Below are positions 54,857 through 64,000 of a DNA stretch of 64,000 bases, in pieces. The stretch is taken from positions 49,716,920-49,780,919 of the forward strand of contig CM037861.1 in the NCBI GenBank assembly GCA_021292105.1, given 5' to 3'. Position 1 is the first letter of the stretch. Each line of letters starts with the position of its first letter. The position numbers and the translations under genes are program-made. Source of the DNA: Anadara kagoshimensis. Its lineage: Eukaryota; Mollusca; Bivalvia; Arcoida; Arcidae. The notes under the pieces were generated by a model that saw only the letters and a list, made by a program, of their open reading frames with translations, did no database searches and was not told the origin of the DNA.

Positions 54857-55261
54857 TATTAGCGTCAAAACTGTATTGAGACAGACATATTGATTGCAGT
54901 GATAAAGAAGCCGATTATGTTCTATACTCAACTTTCCGCATCACGTTCAGACACTCCGTTCTCACGCTGAGTAGTTAATATTTGAAAATTGTCAATTATC
55001 AATACTGTAAAAGGTACATACATATACTAAATACATCAAATGTATTGTTTGTATAATCTAGGGAAATATCTGGACACATAATATCAGAATTCTTGCTCCC
55101 TTGTGTCATTTGGATATTTAGTTATGGAACAAGAATGGCCGATGGCGCATGGCATGACATTAAATAGATACAATCCCTGTACATTGATTGCGCTAGAAAC
55201 GTTTCAACAAATGGCATTGTCATATCTTGTGACATTGATGTGGTTTTTTATTATTAAGAAC
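54857..55261. other. stretch without recognised gene
   Basis: Nothing recognised. Confidence 0.4.
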
Positions 55262-55462
55262 CAGTTTCTGAACAGCTAAGGACCTTTGGTGTCCGAATGA
55301 CCTAGAACACGCGATTACGGATCCCGTTGCTTTATCTGACCGCGAATAACAGAATTGTGAAAATAAAGGATGATGGTTTCTCCAGGTACTCTGGTTTCCT
55401 CCACCATTCCGTGAAACAATCTTGACTGATGCGTAAAACATCATTACACTACTCTTGAACAA
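55262..55462 (+). mobile_element. SINE fragment with CTCCGGTTTCCTCC-type domain
   Basis: TTTCTCCAGGTACTCTGGTT and TCCTCCACCATTCC form the middle domain also seen at 60.1 and 35.5 kb (minus strand). The 3' part TTGACTGATGCGTAAAACAT echoes the common SINE tail. The tRNA head is hard to place (GTCCGAATGACCTAG region). The 87-codon antisense frame is a shadow. Confidence 0.6.
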
Positions 55463-55924
55463 TGAAATTATCTTCAAAAACACTCTCGGATAGACATTTT
55501 CTTCATTTTGTTTCTCATTTTATCTAAATAAAGCACAGAAGGAAGAAATATTTGTTTTATTAACTATGGATTCAATTACCGATATTTTCATGTAGTATCT
55601 GATCAGTTGCTTCCGGTTATCACAGATCAGTTTGTTTAGCAAGAATAAATTTATAAAAAATATGCATATTTTGTCAATATATTGGTTGACATATCGACAA
55701 TTATGAACAAAAACAACATATTAATTAGTGTCATATCAACAAAATATCGATTTTAGAATACCGCACTGATATGCACGGAAGATTTTATTGCCCGCGAATA
55801 TTATATCAACACAGATTTTTTACCAGATTCAGGTCTAATTACATGATGTCAAAATAAGCTCTGATTGACTGAAATAAATAACAGAATATTGAAATAAAAA
55901 ACGAATATAAAAATTTATTCAACA

Positions 55925-56105
55925 TATTTAAATTGTTAAACTCATCCCAAAGGTAAGTGAATCGGTGTTTTCTTGTGTCTCCGCGTCATAATTCATTTAG
56001 AACATAAAAAAGTTAAAATATATTGAAAATATTAAACACATCCCGAAGGTAAGTGAATTGGTTACTTCTTGCGTCTTTGCGTCATAATTCATTTAGATTA
56101 CGTAA
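55925..56105 (+). repeat. about 98-bp tandem duplication
   Basis: Two copies of ACTCATCCCAAAGGTAAGTG or ACACATCCCGAAGGTAAGTG, then TCTTGTGTCTCCGCGTCATA or the matching TCTTGCGTCTTTGCGTCATA, then ATTCATTTAGA. Confidence 0.9.
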
Positions 56106-57100
56106 AAACAAATCACAAATTCAACATAAACATGGGTTTTGTAACAGCTCGGTACATTATTTTATATCAAAAATTACTTAATCTTTATTGTTTATGTCAA
56201 ATGAATCAGAAATTTTGATAGTTTAATGGTATTTGTCTAATATCGGTTGTAACAAGCCTCTAATTCTCAATATCCATTACATTATAGACGGTATAACGGT
56301 TTCAAAATATGATCCCCTGATAGATTTAATTGATAATGTTCGTAATCTACTGATTTAATGCCTAAACATGTAATGAACAGATTAATAAATATAGTCACTG
56401 ACAAATTAACGGAATCTCTTTATTTGTTTATTGGTGATTTTAATGTCAAATAATCTTACTGCTGTCATGTCTAGTGTTGGAGTAGGAGAAATGGCTTTAT
56501 TTGCGCAGGCAGGTAGTTATTGGTTTGTGTGCAGTGCAAAACTGCTGCATCTTAGCTGTTAAAATTGTTATGATCTTGCATCTAAAATACTACTTTTAAT
56601 CAAAATCATCCCTATAGATGCATTAAGACCAGATTGTTAGGATGTTGACATTTTTGCACCATTGCTACATTGCATTTGATAGTGCTTAACACTTAATTAA
56701 AACAACCACTGAACATTCCTCATCAGTTTGCAATAAATTAATTAACAACCTATTCCGTTTTATTCAATTTTAAATAATATTTACTTCATAGTTTTGTTTT
56801 AACACTATCGTAATGAAATGCAGTAAGATGCCAAAAGAGGATTTGCTACACAAAATATAATATTGTCTTTTTGTAAATTTATAAGTATACGCTTTTTAAA
56901 TTATGAACAGTACTAGTAAATTGGCACAAATCCGTGAACTGGAAAGAAGGCGATAGCATTTAAACTAAAACTTCGAGGAATAAACCTTTTATTTTTGCAT
57001 TTGCTGTTGCAAAGTACAAGTATTTGATTTAGAAATTGGAATTTGATAGGATTTATAGGATTTTTTATTTCATAATATCAGTATCGAAAGAGCAATATGT
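56106..57100. other. stretch without recognised gene
   Basis: Nothing recognised. Confidence 0.4.
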
Positions 57101-57152
57101 TAAAAAATAAATAAATAAATATATAAATAAATAAATAAATAAATAAATAAAT
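57101..57152 (+). repeat. (AAAT)n microsatellite
   Basis: TAAA tetranucleotides with one ATATA interruption. Confidence 0.95.
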
Positions 57153-57744
57153 ACCTGAGCTCAGAAACAAATGTTAACGCGTTAATTTTGCATTTGTAAG
57201 GTGTTTACCTACATAATATGAACTTATTAACCGGGTTGTAACCCACTTTGTGTGGGGACAAATCGTCTACGTTATGATTTTTTCAATTTTAAAAGCATTA
57301 GTTCTAATTATTATTAGAGTGAGAATTCATGTCCAAATTATTACAGATCGTTACTTTATTAACCTTAATTCTATAATATTCATTTGGGAATTAGAATAAC
57401 AACAGAATGCAGACAAATTTGACGTTTGACATCATTTTCCCTTTCATCACTAAATCACTTTATAATTATGCATCTGAAATGTCTGTCAAAAACCTGAGGA
57501 GTGAAAACCACACTTATAAAGGGCATATAAGATTTGTACGTAATTAATGTGTAAAGACAACGACGGTTAATTGCATGTTCTGTAATGTGACTAGACTATT
57601 TTTCTTTCATCTCAAGGGCTATTATAAACATAGGTTCATGTGGTGCATGAGTTTGTTTAATTATATCTATACATGATCCGCTTTGTACTAATGCGACTTC
57701 AGAGTCCTTATACTCACGCTGATAATGCAACAGAAAAACATGAC
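57153..57744. other. stretch without recognised gene
   Basis: Nothing recognised. Confidence 0.4.
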
Positions 57745-57900
57745 AGACAACTCAGTCCATTATATTGGTACTGAGCCAGCCATTAAAAACCGAAGGCTAC
57801 GACAATTTTTTTTAAAATCATAGTAGATGACCGGAATTGAACCCACAACGTTGAAACGCCTTGGGCTTCAACAAGGATGGGACAAACCGTTTCATTAGTT
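57745..57900 (-). mobile_element. possible degraded tRNA-type SINE
   Basis: Minus strand contains GTGGGTTCAATTCCGG, a good box B, preceded by AAGCCCAAGGCGTTTCAACG. No clear box A at the right distance. Confidence 0.35.
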
Positions 57901-58557
57901 CAAAGATAACGATTGGTGTACCATCAACACTGCTTTTTCAATATTAAATGTCAAAGTCTTATATCATGTCTGGAGAAAGCACAAACGAATCTTCTATACA
58001 TAAACTTCTTTGATCTACATACAGAAAGTTTGTTCACAATAGAGCAATTTTAAAAGCTCGAATAGTTTGTAAAAGACAAGTCAAACAGACATTATAAAAA
58101 TAAGATTGTTCTAGAGTTGTTCTAGGCATATTATTTAAGTGGAATATCCAATCTGCAATAAATGCACTGAGATGACAAATTTCTACGGTTACGATGCTAT
58201 ATATTTACTTTTAGTGTCTCAATGTTGACTTCAATTTGTAACATGATTCTGACATTTTGCTGGAGTAATTAGTTTGGATGTAACGATAAATTTTAGGGTT
58301 CTCTACAGCAGAAAAAATGCAGAAAAATTAAAATAACGATTTAATTAAGAAATACAAAACGAAGTTCCATATATGGTTTGAGAGATTTTTGCAAAAAGGA
58401 ACTTTATTGAAACGATTCCGACTTATTGCATGGTGGATTATGATATGTTGATATGTGCATTACTGTTCTTCTTGTGTGGTTCTTTTATTTGATCTGGCAA
58501 TTATTATTTTTACAAAGCATAATAGACAGGGAGTGTCATATTAAAATCATCTGAAAG
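57901..58557. other. stretch without recognised gene
   Basis: Nothing recognised. Confidence 0.4.
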
Positions 58558-58560
58558 ATC

Positions 58561-58597
<37 letters not shown>

Positions 58598-58600
58598 AAT
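58558..58600. repeat. (AT)n microsatellite
   Basis: An AT run with one ATTATA break; self-complementary. Confidence 0.95.
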
Positions 58601-60029
58601 GTTATGGCTTCATAACTCTTCAATATCCTGAACTGATCGGTTTAAGATATAAGTTCTATCACAAAAAAATTAATAATGATAATTGGCAAGGGTAACGAGT
58701 GAAGTAATGGTGTTTTTTGTCAAAATAATTTAAAGTTTATTCGAGGCGGCCAGAGGGCCCGGGGAAAATAATTGAACTATGACAGGCAACTGACAAAGTT
58801 TCTCGCTATTGAATCTGTCCAAGTTTGATTAGCGCCCAAGCAGCGAGATGCACTTTACATGTGTTTTGTAAGTTAGCTTTAGATAACTCGAAATGCACAC
58901 ACTGTTACTGGTTACACTCACCAAGAATTGTTGCATAAAAATTATTCAACTAGATGAATAAATTAAATATTACATAGACACTCATGTAAGATCTATTTAT
59001 TATATAGAAATATATTTTTCGCATTAAGTAAACGATAAATCCGAGGTTTTTTTCCGATATTTGCACGCAAACTATGTTCTGGTCCAAGGTCTCCCCGAAT
59101 GAAAAATTTGCATATTGCACATATTGTCACAGGATTGTCACAGGAATGACTGTTGTAACACGGCTGAAGACGACATCGCTGTTGTGATATTGCATTGATC
59201 TTAAATTCTTATATAAGAACTAGTGCAATATTTATGTATTGCGAGGCAATACGGTATTTTAGATAAAATCCTAATGTAACGTAAATACAATGTCTTTTAT
59301 TACATAATGAAAGGCTTTATTGAACAGATATTCTGACATATTGTCCCTCGTTGACTTGCAAACTCGTGCAAATGTCTGGTCAACTCTAGACAATATTTCA
59401 CAACATTAGTTCAATAACCCTATATTATAATTTTATTGCTGGCAATATTTGAAAGGATTACATAATAAGAAATAACAAAGAACCAAAAAATACAAGTTTA
59501 AAGTGCTTTATAACCTTTGATGAACACTGTTTGTTCAGAAATGAAATATTATCAAAAGCACACTTAGCATTACTTGTTATGCCACCATATCTTATCTAAT
59601 CAGCCAGTGCAAATCCATTGAGTTTATTGAAATTAGTTGGCTTCATCACAATACGTATATACCATCTAGAAAAAATAATGACATAGAGTTTACCGTCAAT
59701 TGGTGCTCATCACGCTGATTGCATATATATAGCCAAATTGTGTAATCGGCCCATTATACTTCAGTTTTATGCATGTTTATTTTCTTCAGCATATCATGGA
59801 AGAAACGTTTATGTTGCCGATAAACAAGTACAGTTGTATAGTTTATGTTCACGTTATTCAATGAAGTGTACAGGCAACTATGTTTACTCCAACAAAATTG
59901 AACAAAACATTACAAAATTTTCGGCCATTTGTCTTCATCAAAATACAGGTCTTTTAGTTCATGCTTTGATTTGGGAATCATGTTTGTGGTGGAAATGCAG
60001 TATTTCATGTGTCGATAACGGGACAGAGT
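58601..60029. other. stretch without recognised gene
   Basis: A GC-richer knot (GAGGCGGCCAGAGGGCCCGG) at 58744 is unexplained. The 101-codon frame at 59738-60043 shows no domain, and its last third runs into the SINE at 60030. Confidence 0.4.
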
Positions 60030-60250
60030 TGAGTGGAGTATGATGTTCAACGCCAGTCAAAACTATTTCACTAATATCGAGTGTGTCAGTTCTTGGATGA
60101 TTGAGGAAACCGGAGTACCCGGAGAAAATTACCGACATTTGAAAAGGGAACTGAAAAAAATGTCCCACATTAGGATCTACCAGATTGGGATCGAGCCTTG
60201 ACGATAAGAGCCACTGTGAGACGTAAGCATACCACTCTGCCACTGATAAT
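60030..60250 (-). mobile_element. tRNA-derived SINE
   Basis: Minus strand: GTGGCAGAGTGGTATGC (box A), TTACGTCTCACAGTGG, box B AGGCTCGATCCC, then ATTTTCTCCGGGTACTCCGG and TTTCCTCAATCATCC, ending GTTTTGACTGGCGTTGAACA. Head, middle domain and tail are all present. The 109-codon minus-strand frame falls in it. Confidence 0.8.
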
Positions 60251-61070
60251 GGACATGGCGTTTTAATCAAGACACCAATAAGAGCCATATAAGAACCTGT
60301 AACATTTTACAATTCTGCACAATGCCAACCTAACGAAAGATCTATAATCAGTTGTTTCTCTTCTAAATCTCTGATGTTTTCAAAGACATTGACGATATTT
60401 GTTTTTTTCTTAGAAGTAATGACAATAACCATTTTTTACCTGAGTTAAACTTATAAATTTCTGATTGAAGATCAACTTCAATTAAAAGGAGTAAAATAAA
60501 AAAAAATATATACACATAAAATAGATAAGCTTATCTTACAAATGTATTCAGGATCAATGAAAGAAGAAAAGTTTTATATCCTCTGTAATAAGTTGTTTTA
60601 ATTCACCCTTGATATTAATCCCGTCTTCAATTCAAAGTCATGCAAATCTAGATGGATTTTCTTAGTAAACAAACATAAAAAACTTGATTTGACGTTCTCT
60701 TTAAAGCCAAAAACGATTGTGAATCTTAGTTTGGGATTAGTTTTGTATTTAAATTTCTAATTTAGAAATTACACAACCAAACTAGATTTCTAGAATCGAT
60801 TGAATGCAGATTTAACAGCTATTATATGCATGAATCTAAAACTTTATAAATGACATTTTCTGTCAATTAAATCGTATCACCTTCGGCAATGCATATAACG
60901 AAATATAATTACGCCGTAAACGACTGCTATTTCACTGTAACTGGTACACAGCCTGCCTTAGAGATATCATCTACGTTTTATTTTTTGTTTGAAGTAGGGA
61001 ATGAAATAATTCTATGATGGTCATTAACTAAAACTGTTTTTAATGTCTCAAAGATTTTGTTTTTGTAATA
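60251..61070. other. stretch without recognised gene
   Basis: Nothing recognised. Confidence 0.4.
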
Positions 61071-61289
61071 ATGGTAAATGTCCCAGGTATAACACGCAGA
61101 GTAATGGATTCGTACCGGATGTTATATGTCCATCCGGTACATAGGACGCGAAAACAAAGCCTAATATATCCGCAATACATAGAAAAATGCAAATGTCCTA
61201 TGTCATTTATTTTATACCCGGACTTATGTTTAGCGGCTTGGATGAAAGAAAAAATACACGGCTGTTCCGGTATGATAAACTGTAATTAA
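61071..61289 (+). CDS. unrecognised 72-codon ORF, doubtful
   Basis: ATG at 61071 to a stop at 61287-61289. The C-terminal half has Cys residues in a KCKCP and CLAAW, HGCSG, INCN pattern, and the DNA is less AT-rich than its surroundings. Part of the N-terminal half is made from the inverted repeat GTACCGGAT and ATCCGGTAC (about 61112-61140). No signal peptide, no known domain, no splice context. It may be a repeat fragment. Confidence 0.2.
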   Translation: MVNVPGITRRVMDSYRMLYVHPVHRTRKQSLIYPQYIEKCKCPMSFILYPDLCLAAWMKEKIHGCSGMINCN

Positions 61290-61681
61290 AGATAGAAACC
61301 GACATGGTTAAAACCTGTTTTTTGTTGACAAAAGCTTTTGTGAGTAAGTTTCAAGAACAAATGCATTTATTCCCTAGAGCCTGTGTTTCATGCTTCAAAC
61401 AAAGTCATTTATACATGTGTTAAAACGTAAAAAGAACAGAGGAAATCAAGATTTTTTTCATTTCGTAAACACAAACAAGCGAGATACGGCAATTGATCTA
61501 TCTTCATAAAACTTCTGATTTTTATAAAACAAAAGGTTAGGACAAATAACGTTTGTACGAGAATCTTCTTTGCTTGACCCACTTCGGTTTAATCTTTCCT
61601 TATGCGCTTTCTATGAAATCCTTTGATATTGTTTGTAATTATCTGCAGTAATTTTAAACGTTGTAAAGAATCTTTGCGTTC
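61290..61681. other. stretch without recognised gene
   Basis: Nothing recognised. Confidence 0.4.
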
Positions 61682-61867
61682 TTGGTGTCGTCTATTATTA
61701 TTATTATTATTATTTGTGGAGCTACTTTATTCTCTCGTCATCAAATATCGAATACAGAGCGCAACATTTTTCTGCGAGGCGAGCCTAAACGATTCCGCTT
61801 TTGTGCAATAATCAATGATAAAGTGCCGATTCGTTGGGGCTTGCCACGTAGAGAGGTGTCACAGTAA
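61682..61867 (+). CDS. unrecognised 61-codon ORF beginning in a TTA microsatellite, doubtful
   Basis: The frame opens near a TTA run (61693-61714, read as poly-Ile) and continues through a less AT-rich block encoding FRFCAIINDKVPIRWGLPRR before a stop at 61865-61867. A donor-like CAGGTAATAA follows at about 61909. No domain recognised; poly-Ile from a microsatellite argues against a real N-terminus, although the later part could be an exon fragment. Confidence 0.2.
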   Translation: MVSSIIIIIIICGATLFSRHQISNTERNIFLRGEPKRFRFCAIINDKVPIRWGLPRREVSQ

Positions 61868-62195
61868 CGGCGCAACCATTCATGGATTCTGGCTGACCTG
61901 CAGCCAAAACAGGTAATAAACGAGTAGTTATATCGTTTGATATCTTTGAGTATTCAATTATTCTTTATTTCAAGCATTTTGATTGGTCAGATTGCTTCTG
62001 TAATTTTGCATGAATGGATTGTTTCTCAGTGACGTCATCCTATTATGGGCGACGCTACTGCTTCGTCTTTATTGTGGTTTAAACTGTTGAATTTTTTATA
62101 GAAAATTTCTATAAATTAAGTTACAGAAACACCTATCTGCATGATTTATATTTAGATTCTAGGTATCCGTAGTATAGTGACCATTGCTTTTTGTA
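61868..62195. other. stretch without recognised gene
   Basis: Nothing recognised. Confidence 0.4.
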
Positions 62196-62298
62196 GAGGT
62201 TTCTTATAAGGGCTACACATCTTTCGATGAACTATATAGGTGCTCTTACGTATGTTATTGGTAAATGTTTTGTTATCATTTGTATACAAACAGACTAA
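62196..62298 (+). pseudogene. third, diverged copy of the 21.8-kb signal-peptide ORF
   Basis: AGGTTTCTTATAAGGGCTAC matches the leader of 21746-21765 and 22173-22195. ATG at 62227 aligns with the ATG at 21782, and the following 55 bases align at roughly 70 percent by eye. The frame ends after 23 codons (stop at 62296-62298). The hydrophobic pattern is only partly kept. Confidence 0.4.
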
Positions 62299-63210
62299 AC
62301 GGGAAATCTAATTCTTTATCACTTATCTCTCACCTTTTCTTTACTATAAAGAATCACAAACCATGGATACACTATTTTGTAGTTTAGGGGGGGAAATCAC
62401 CTACTATCTGTTTACTCTGCTGCAACGAAAAGAACAACGCCAATATTTCAAAGATTTGAATGACAAGGTTAAAAATCAATTAATCATTTACTTACATAAG
62501 CCGAGTCGTTGCTAATAATCATAATTTCGATCTAATCCATGTATTATACCAAAACGTATTTTGGATGGGTATTTACAATGGTTAAAATTTTGACAAAATG
62601 GTGGTGTGTTTCGTGTGACGTAATGATGACGGAATAATTTAATTTTTACGTAGGTTCGCAAGGGGTACAATGAAGGGTAGCTCAAAGGTCGGGTTGTGTT
62701 TAAAAGTTTGAATTTACGTCATTGTTTCAAAGGTTTGAAAATGCAGAAAGGTACTTCACCTTATTACTTTATTAAATCAATTTTGGTCATCCCAGTTACT
62801 CAAAAATTAATCCGTTCTTTAGCTGCACTAACCTACGTAAATAGTCAACTCTTTTGTCATGAATACGTAACATAAAGAACCCCGCCATTTAGTAAAAAAG
62901 ATTACCATTGTAAACACCCACCCAGATTATATTTTGTCGCATAAAATGATATTCTAAGCAAGGATGGGGCCGAAACAGAAATTGTTAGTAACGACTCGGT
63001 CCATTTAAGTAAAAGAATAATTGATTTGTACCCGTCATATTGAAATTCATAGAATATTTTGCGATTTTGCTTTATCCGAAATAGGCTAAATAAACAGTAA
63101 TCTTATGTTTATATGTTTAATATCTGAATTTCTGTATTCATGTGAAATAATTGGGGTGTTTGAAAGCCCTATAATAGAGTATAAGACTTTAAGCTTCAAT
63201 TCTGATTCAA
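62299..63210. other. stretch without recognised gene
   Basis: Nothing recognised. Confidence 0.4.
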
Positions 63211-63212
63211 AA

Positions 63213-63410
63213 CCGGTAATGGTTAGTTTTTCCGAATTCATATTTATAGTTTATGGTTCAAAATCCTTATTCAAAATAAGTAAAAAATACAAAGTTAATC
63301 TTTGGCGTTTTATTCAAGTCTGGTTCAAACCGGAAATGGTAAGCTTTTCCGAATTCATATTTATAGTTTATGGCTCAAAATTCTTATTTATCAGTATAAG
63401 TCAAAAATAG
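63213..63410 (+). repeat. 117-bp tandem duplication with open frame
   Basis: ACCGGTAATGGTTAGTTTTT at 63212 and ACCGGAAATGGTAAGCTTTT at 63329, each followed by CCGAATTCATATTTATAGTT and TATGG(T/C)TCAAAAT. The spacing of 117 is 39 codons, so a 101-codon frame (63105-63410) repeats the peptide MVSFSEFIFIVYGSK. There is no recognised domain; the frame is explained by the period. Confidence 0.85.
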
Positions 63411-63649
63411 AACGTTAATTTTCTTTGTGACAATAAACCGAGCAAAAGCACGATTGTTCAAGTCATATATAGTTGGTATACCTTGAATGGAAGATACCCA
63501 CTCTCTTACATGTCTCAGCTGGTCTGTGACTTTATTTGAAATCATTCATTGCTTTATATTAATTCATTGCCTGTACTTTATTATCATTTTTCATTTGTTT
63601 TCTTTTATTGCCTTAGATAAAGAACATTATTGGAAGTTGATACCGTCAT
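63411..63649. other. short stretch without feature
   Basis: Nothing recognised. Confidence 0.4.
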
Positions 63650-63932
63650 AAATAAAACCGCGAAAACAATTGTAAAGGTATCAGTTTGATGTTATTTTTG
63701 AACTTATAAAACCTAGATATTCAAAAGTATCAACTTGCACAGGGAGTAACGACAGTTCAAGTCCATGAACTAGTGAAATCAGTTATTTCCGTAAAAAAAA
63801 CCCGCGAAAACATTTGTAAAGGTATCAGTCTGATGTTATGTTTGAACTTATAAAACCTAGATATTCAAAAGTATCAACTTGCACAGGGAGTAACGACAGT
63901 TCGAGTCTATGAACTTGTGAAATCAGTTATCT
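63650..63932 (+). repeat. 144-bp tandem duplication, nearly identical units
   Basis: Two units, each with CGCGAAAACA, TTGTAAAGGTATCAGT, CTTATAAAACCTAGATATTC, AACTTGCACAGGGAGTAACG and GAAATCAGTTAT. The divergence is only a few percent, so the event is recent. Confidence 0.95.
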
Positions 63933-64000
63933 ATACATGTGTATTTTTATTCACAAAATGGCAAAATTTCAGACATACTTGTGACCGTGACAGTTATCTT

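Noticed and set aside
56712..56730. CTGATGAGGAAT on the minus strand as a fifth hammerhead
   Set aside because: No matching ATTCC and GAA segment follows, and no stem I partner is found.
59959..60288. 109-codon minus-strand frame
   Set aside because: It lies mostly in a tRNA-derived SINE.

Overview
This window looks like AT-rich, gene-poor nuclear DNA of an invertebrate animal, most likely a bivalve or other mollusc. I found no long open reading frame and no convincing multi-exon gene. There is no bacterial-style operon, no viral gene and no retrotransposon polymerase ORF. The clues to the organism are repeats: tRNA-headed SINEs, an element that opens AGCTCACC and ends GGGCCTCTTG, a GGCGCCCAAACAAA-ended element, and retroposons carrying hammerhead ribozymes. 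From general knowledge these types are common in bivalve genomes. The species cannot be fixed from sequence alone. Nearly everything annotated here is mobile or repetitive DNA; the stretches between are intergenic or intronic.

Layout. 0-7.6 kb: a fold-back element (145-270), a MITE (835-1090), a tandem duplication of about 0.9 kb (4816-6537) carrying a SINE and a family-A repeat, a dead hammerhead copy (6990-7031) and a tRNA-Arg-like SINE. 7.6-14.4 kb: two adjacent copies of one segment (about 7605-11775 and 11815-14425), each with insertions the other lacks. These are the AGCTCACC element with its 145-bp array and a hAT-like plus ribozyme insert in copy 1, and a 60-bp minisatellite and a 114-bp fold-back in copy 2. 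14.4-24 kb: SINE, family-A copies, an inverted-repeat MITE inserted into a copy of itself (17951-18452), a third hammerhead locus (21276-21319) and a duplicated short signal-peptide-like ORF (21782, 22214). 24-32.5 kb: mostly plain DNA with family-A copies and one SINE. 32.5-38.5 kb: a 1.25-kb terminal-inverted-repeat element, a duplicated 0.5-kb segment, three SINEs and a MITE. 39-49 kb: family-A copies, microsatellites, a perfect 124-bp palindrome (44416-44539), a 33-bp minisatellite and a fourth hammerhead locus (49181-49224). 49-64 kb: a microsatellite-bearing duplication, a 27-bp array of CACGTGAC motifs, two copies of a TA-flanked MITE, more SINEs, and short tandem duplications at the right edge.

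Four results stand out. (1) Four loci fit a type I hammerhead ribozyme with a tiny stem III; one keeps every core residue and all pairings, two have single stem defects and one is dead. (2) About 24 copies of one unclassified repeat (family A, full length about 345 bp) share one end and are cut back to different lengths at the other. That is the mark of target-primed reverse transcription, although no polymerase or pol III promoter is visible. (3) The tandem segmental duplication supplies natural empty sites for several insertions. (4) There are very young palindromic and nested micro-elements. No gene network can be described; the coding candidates listed are short and uncertain.
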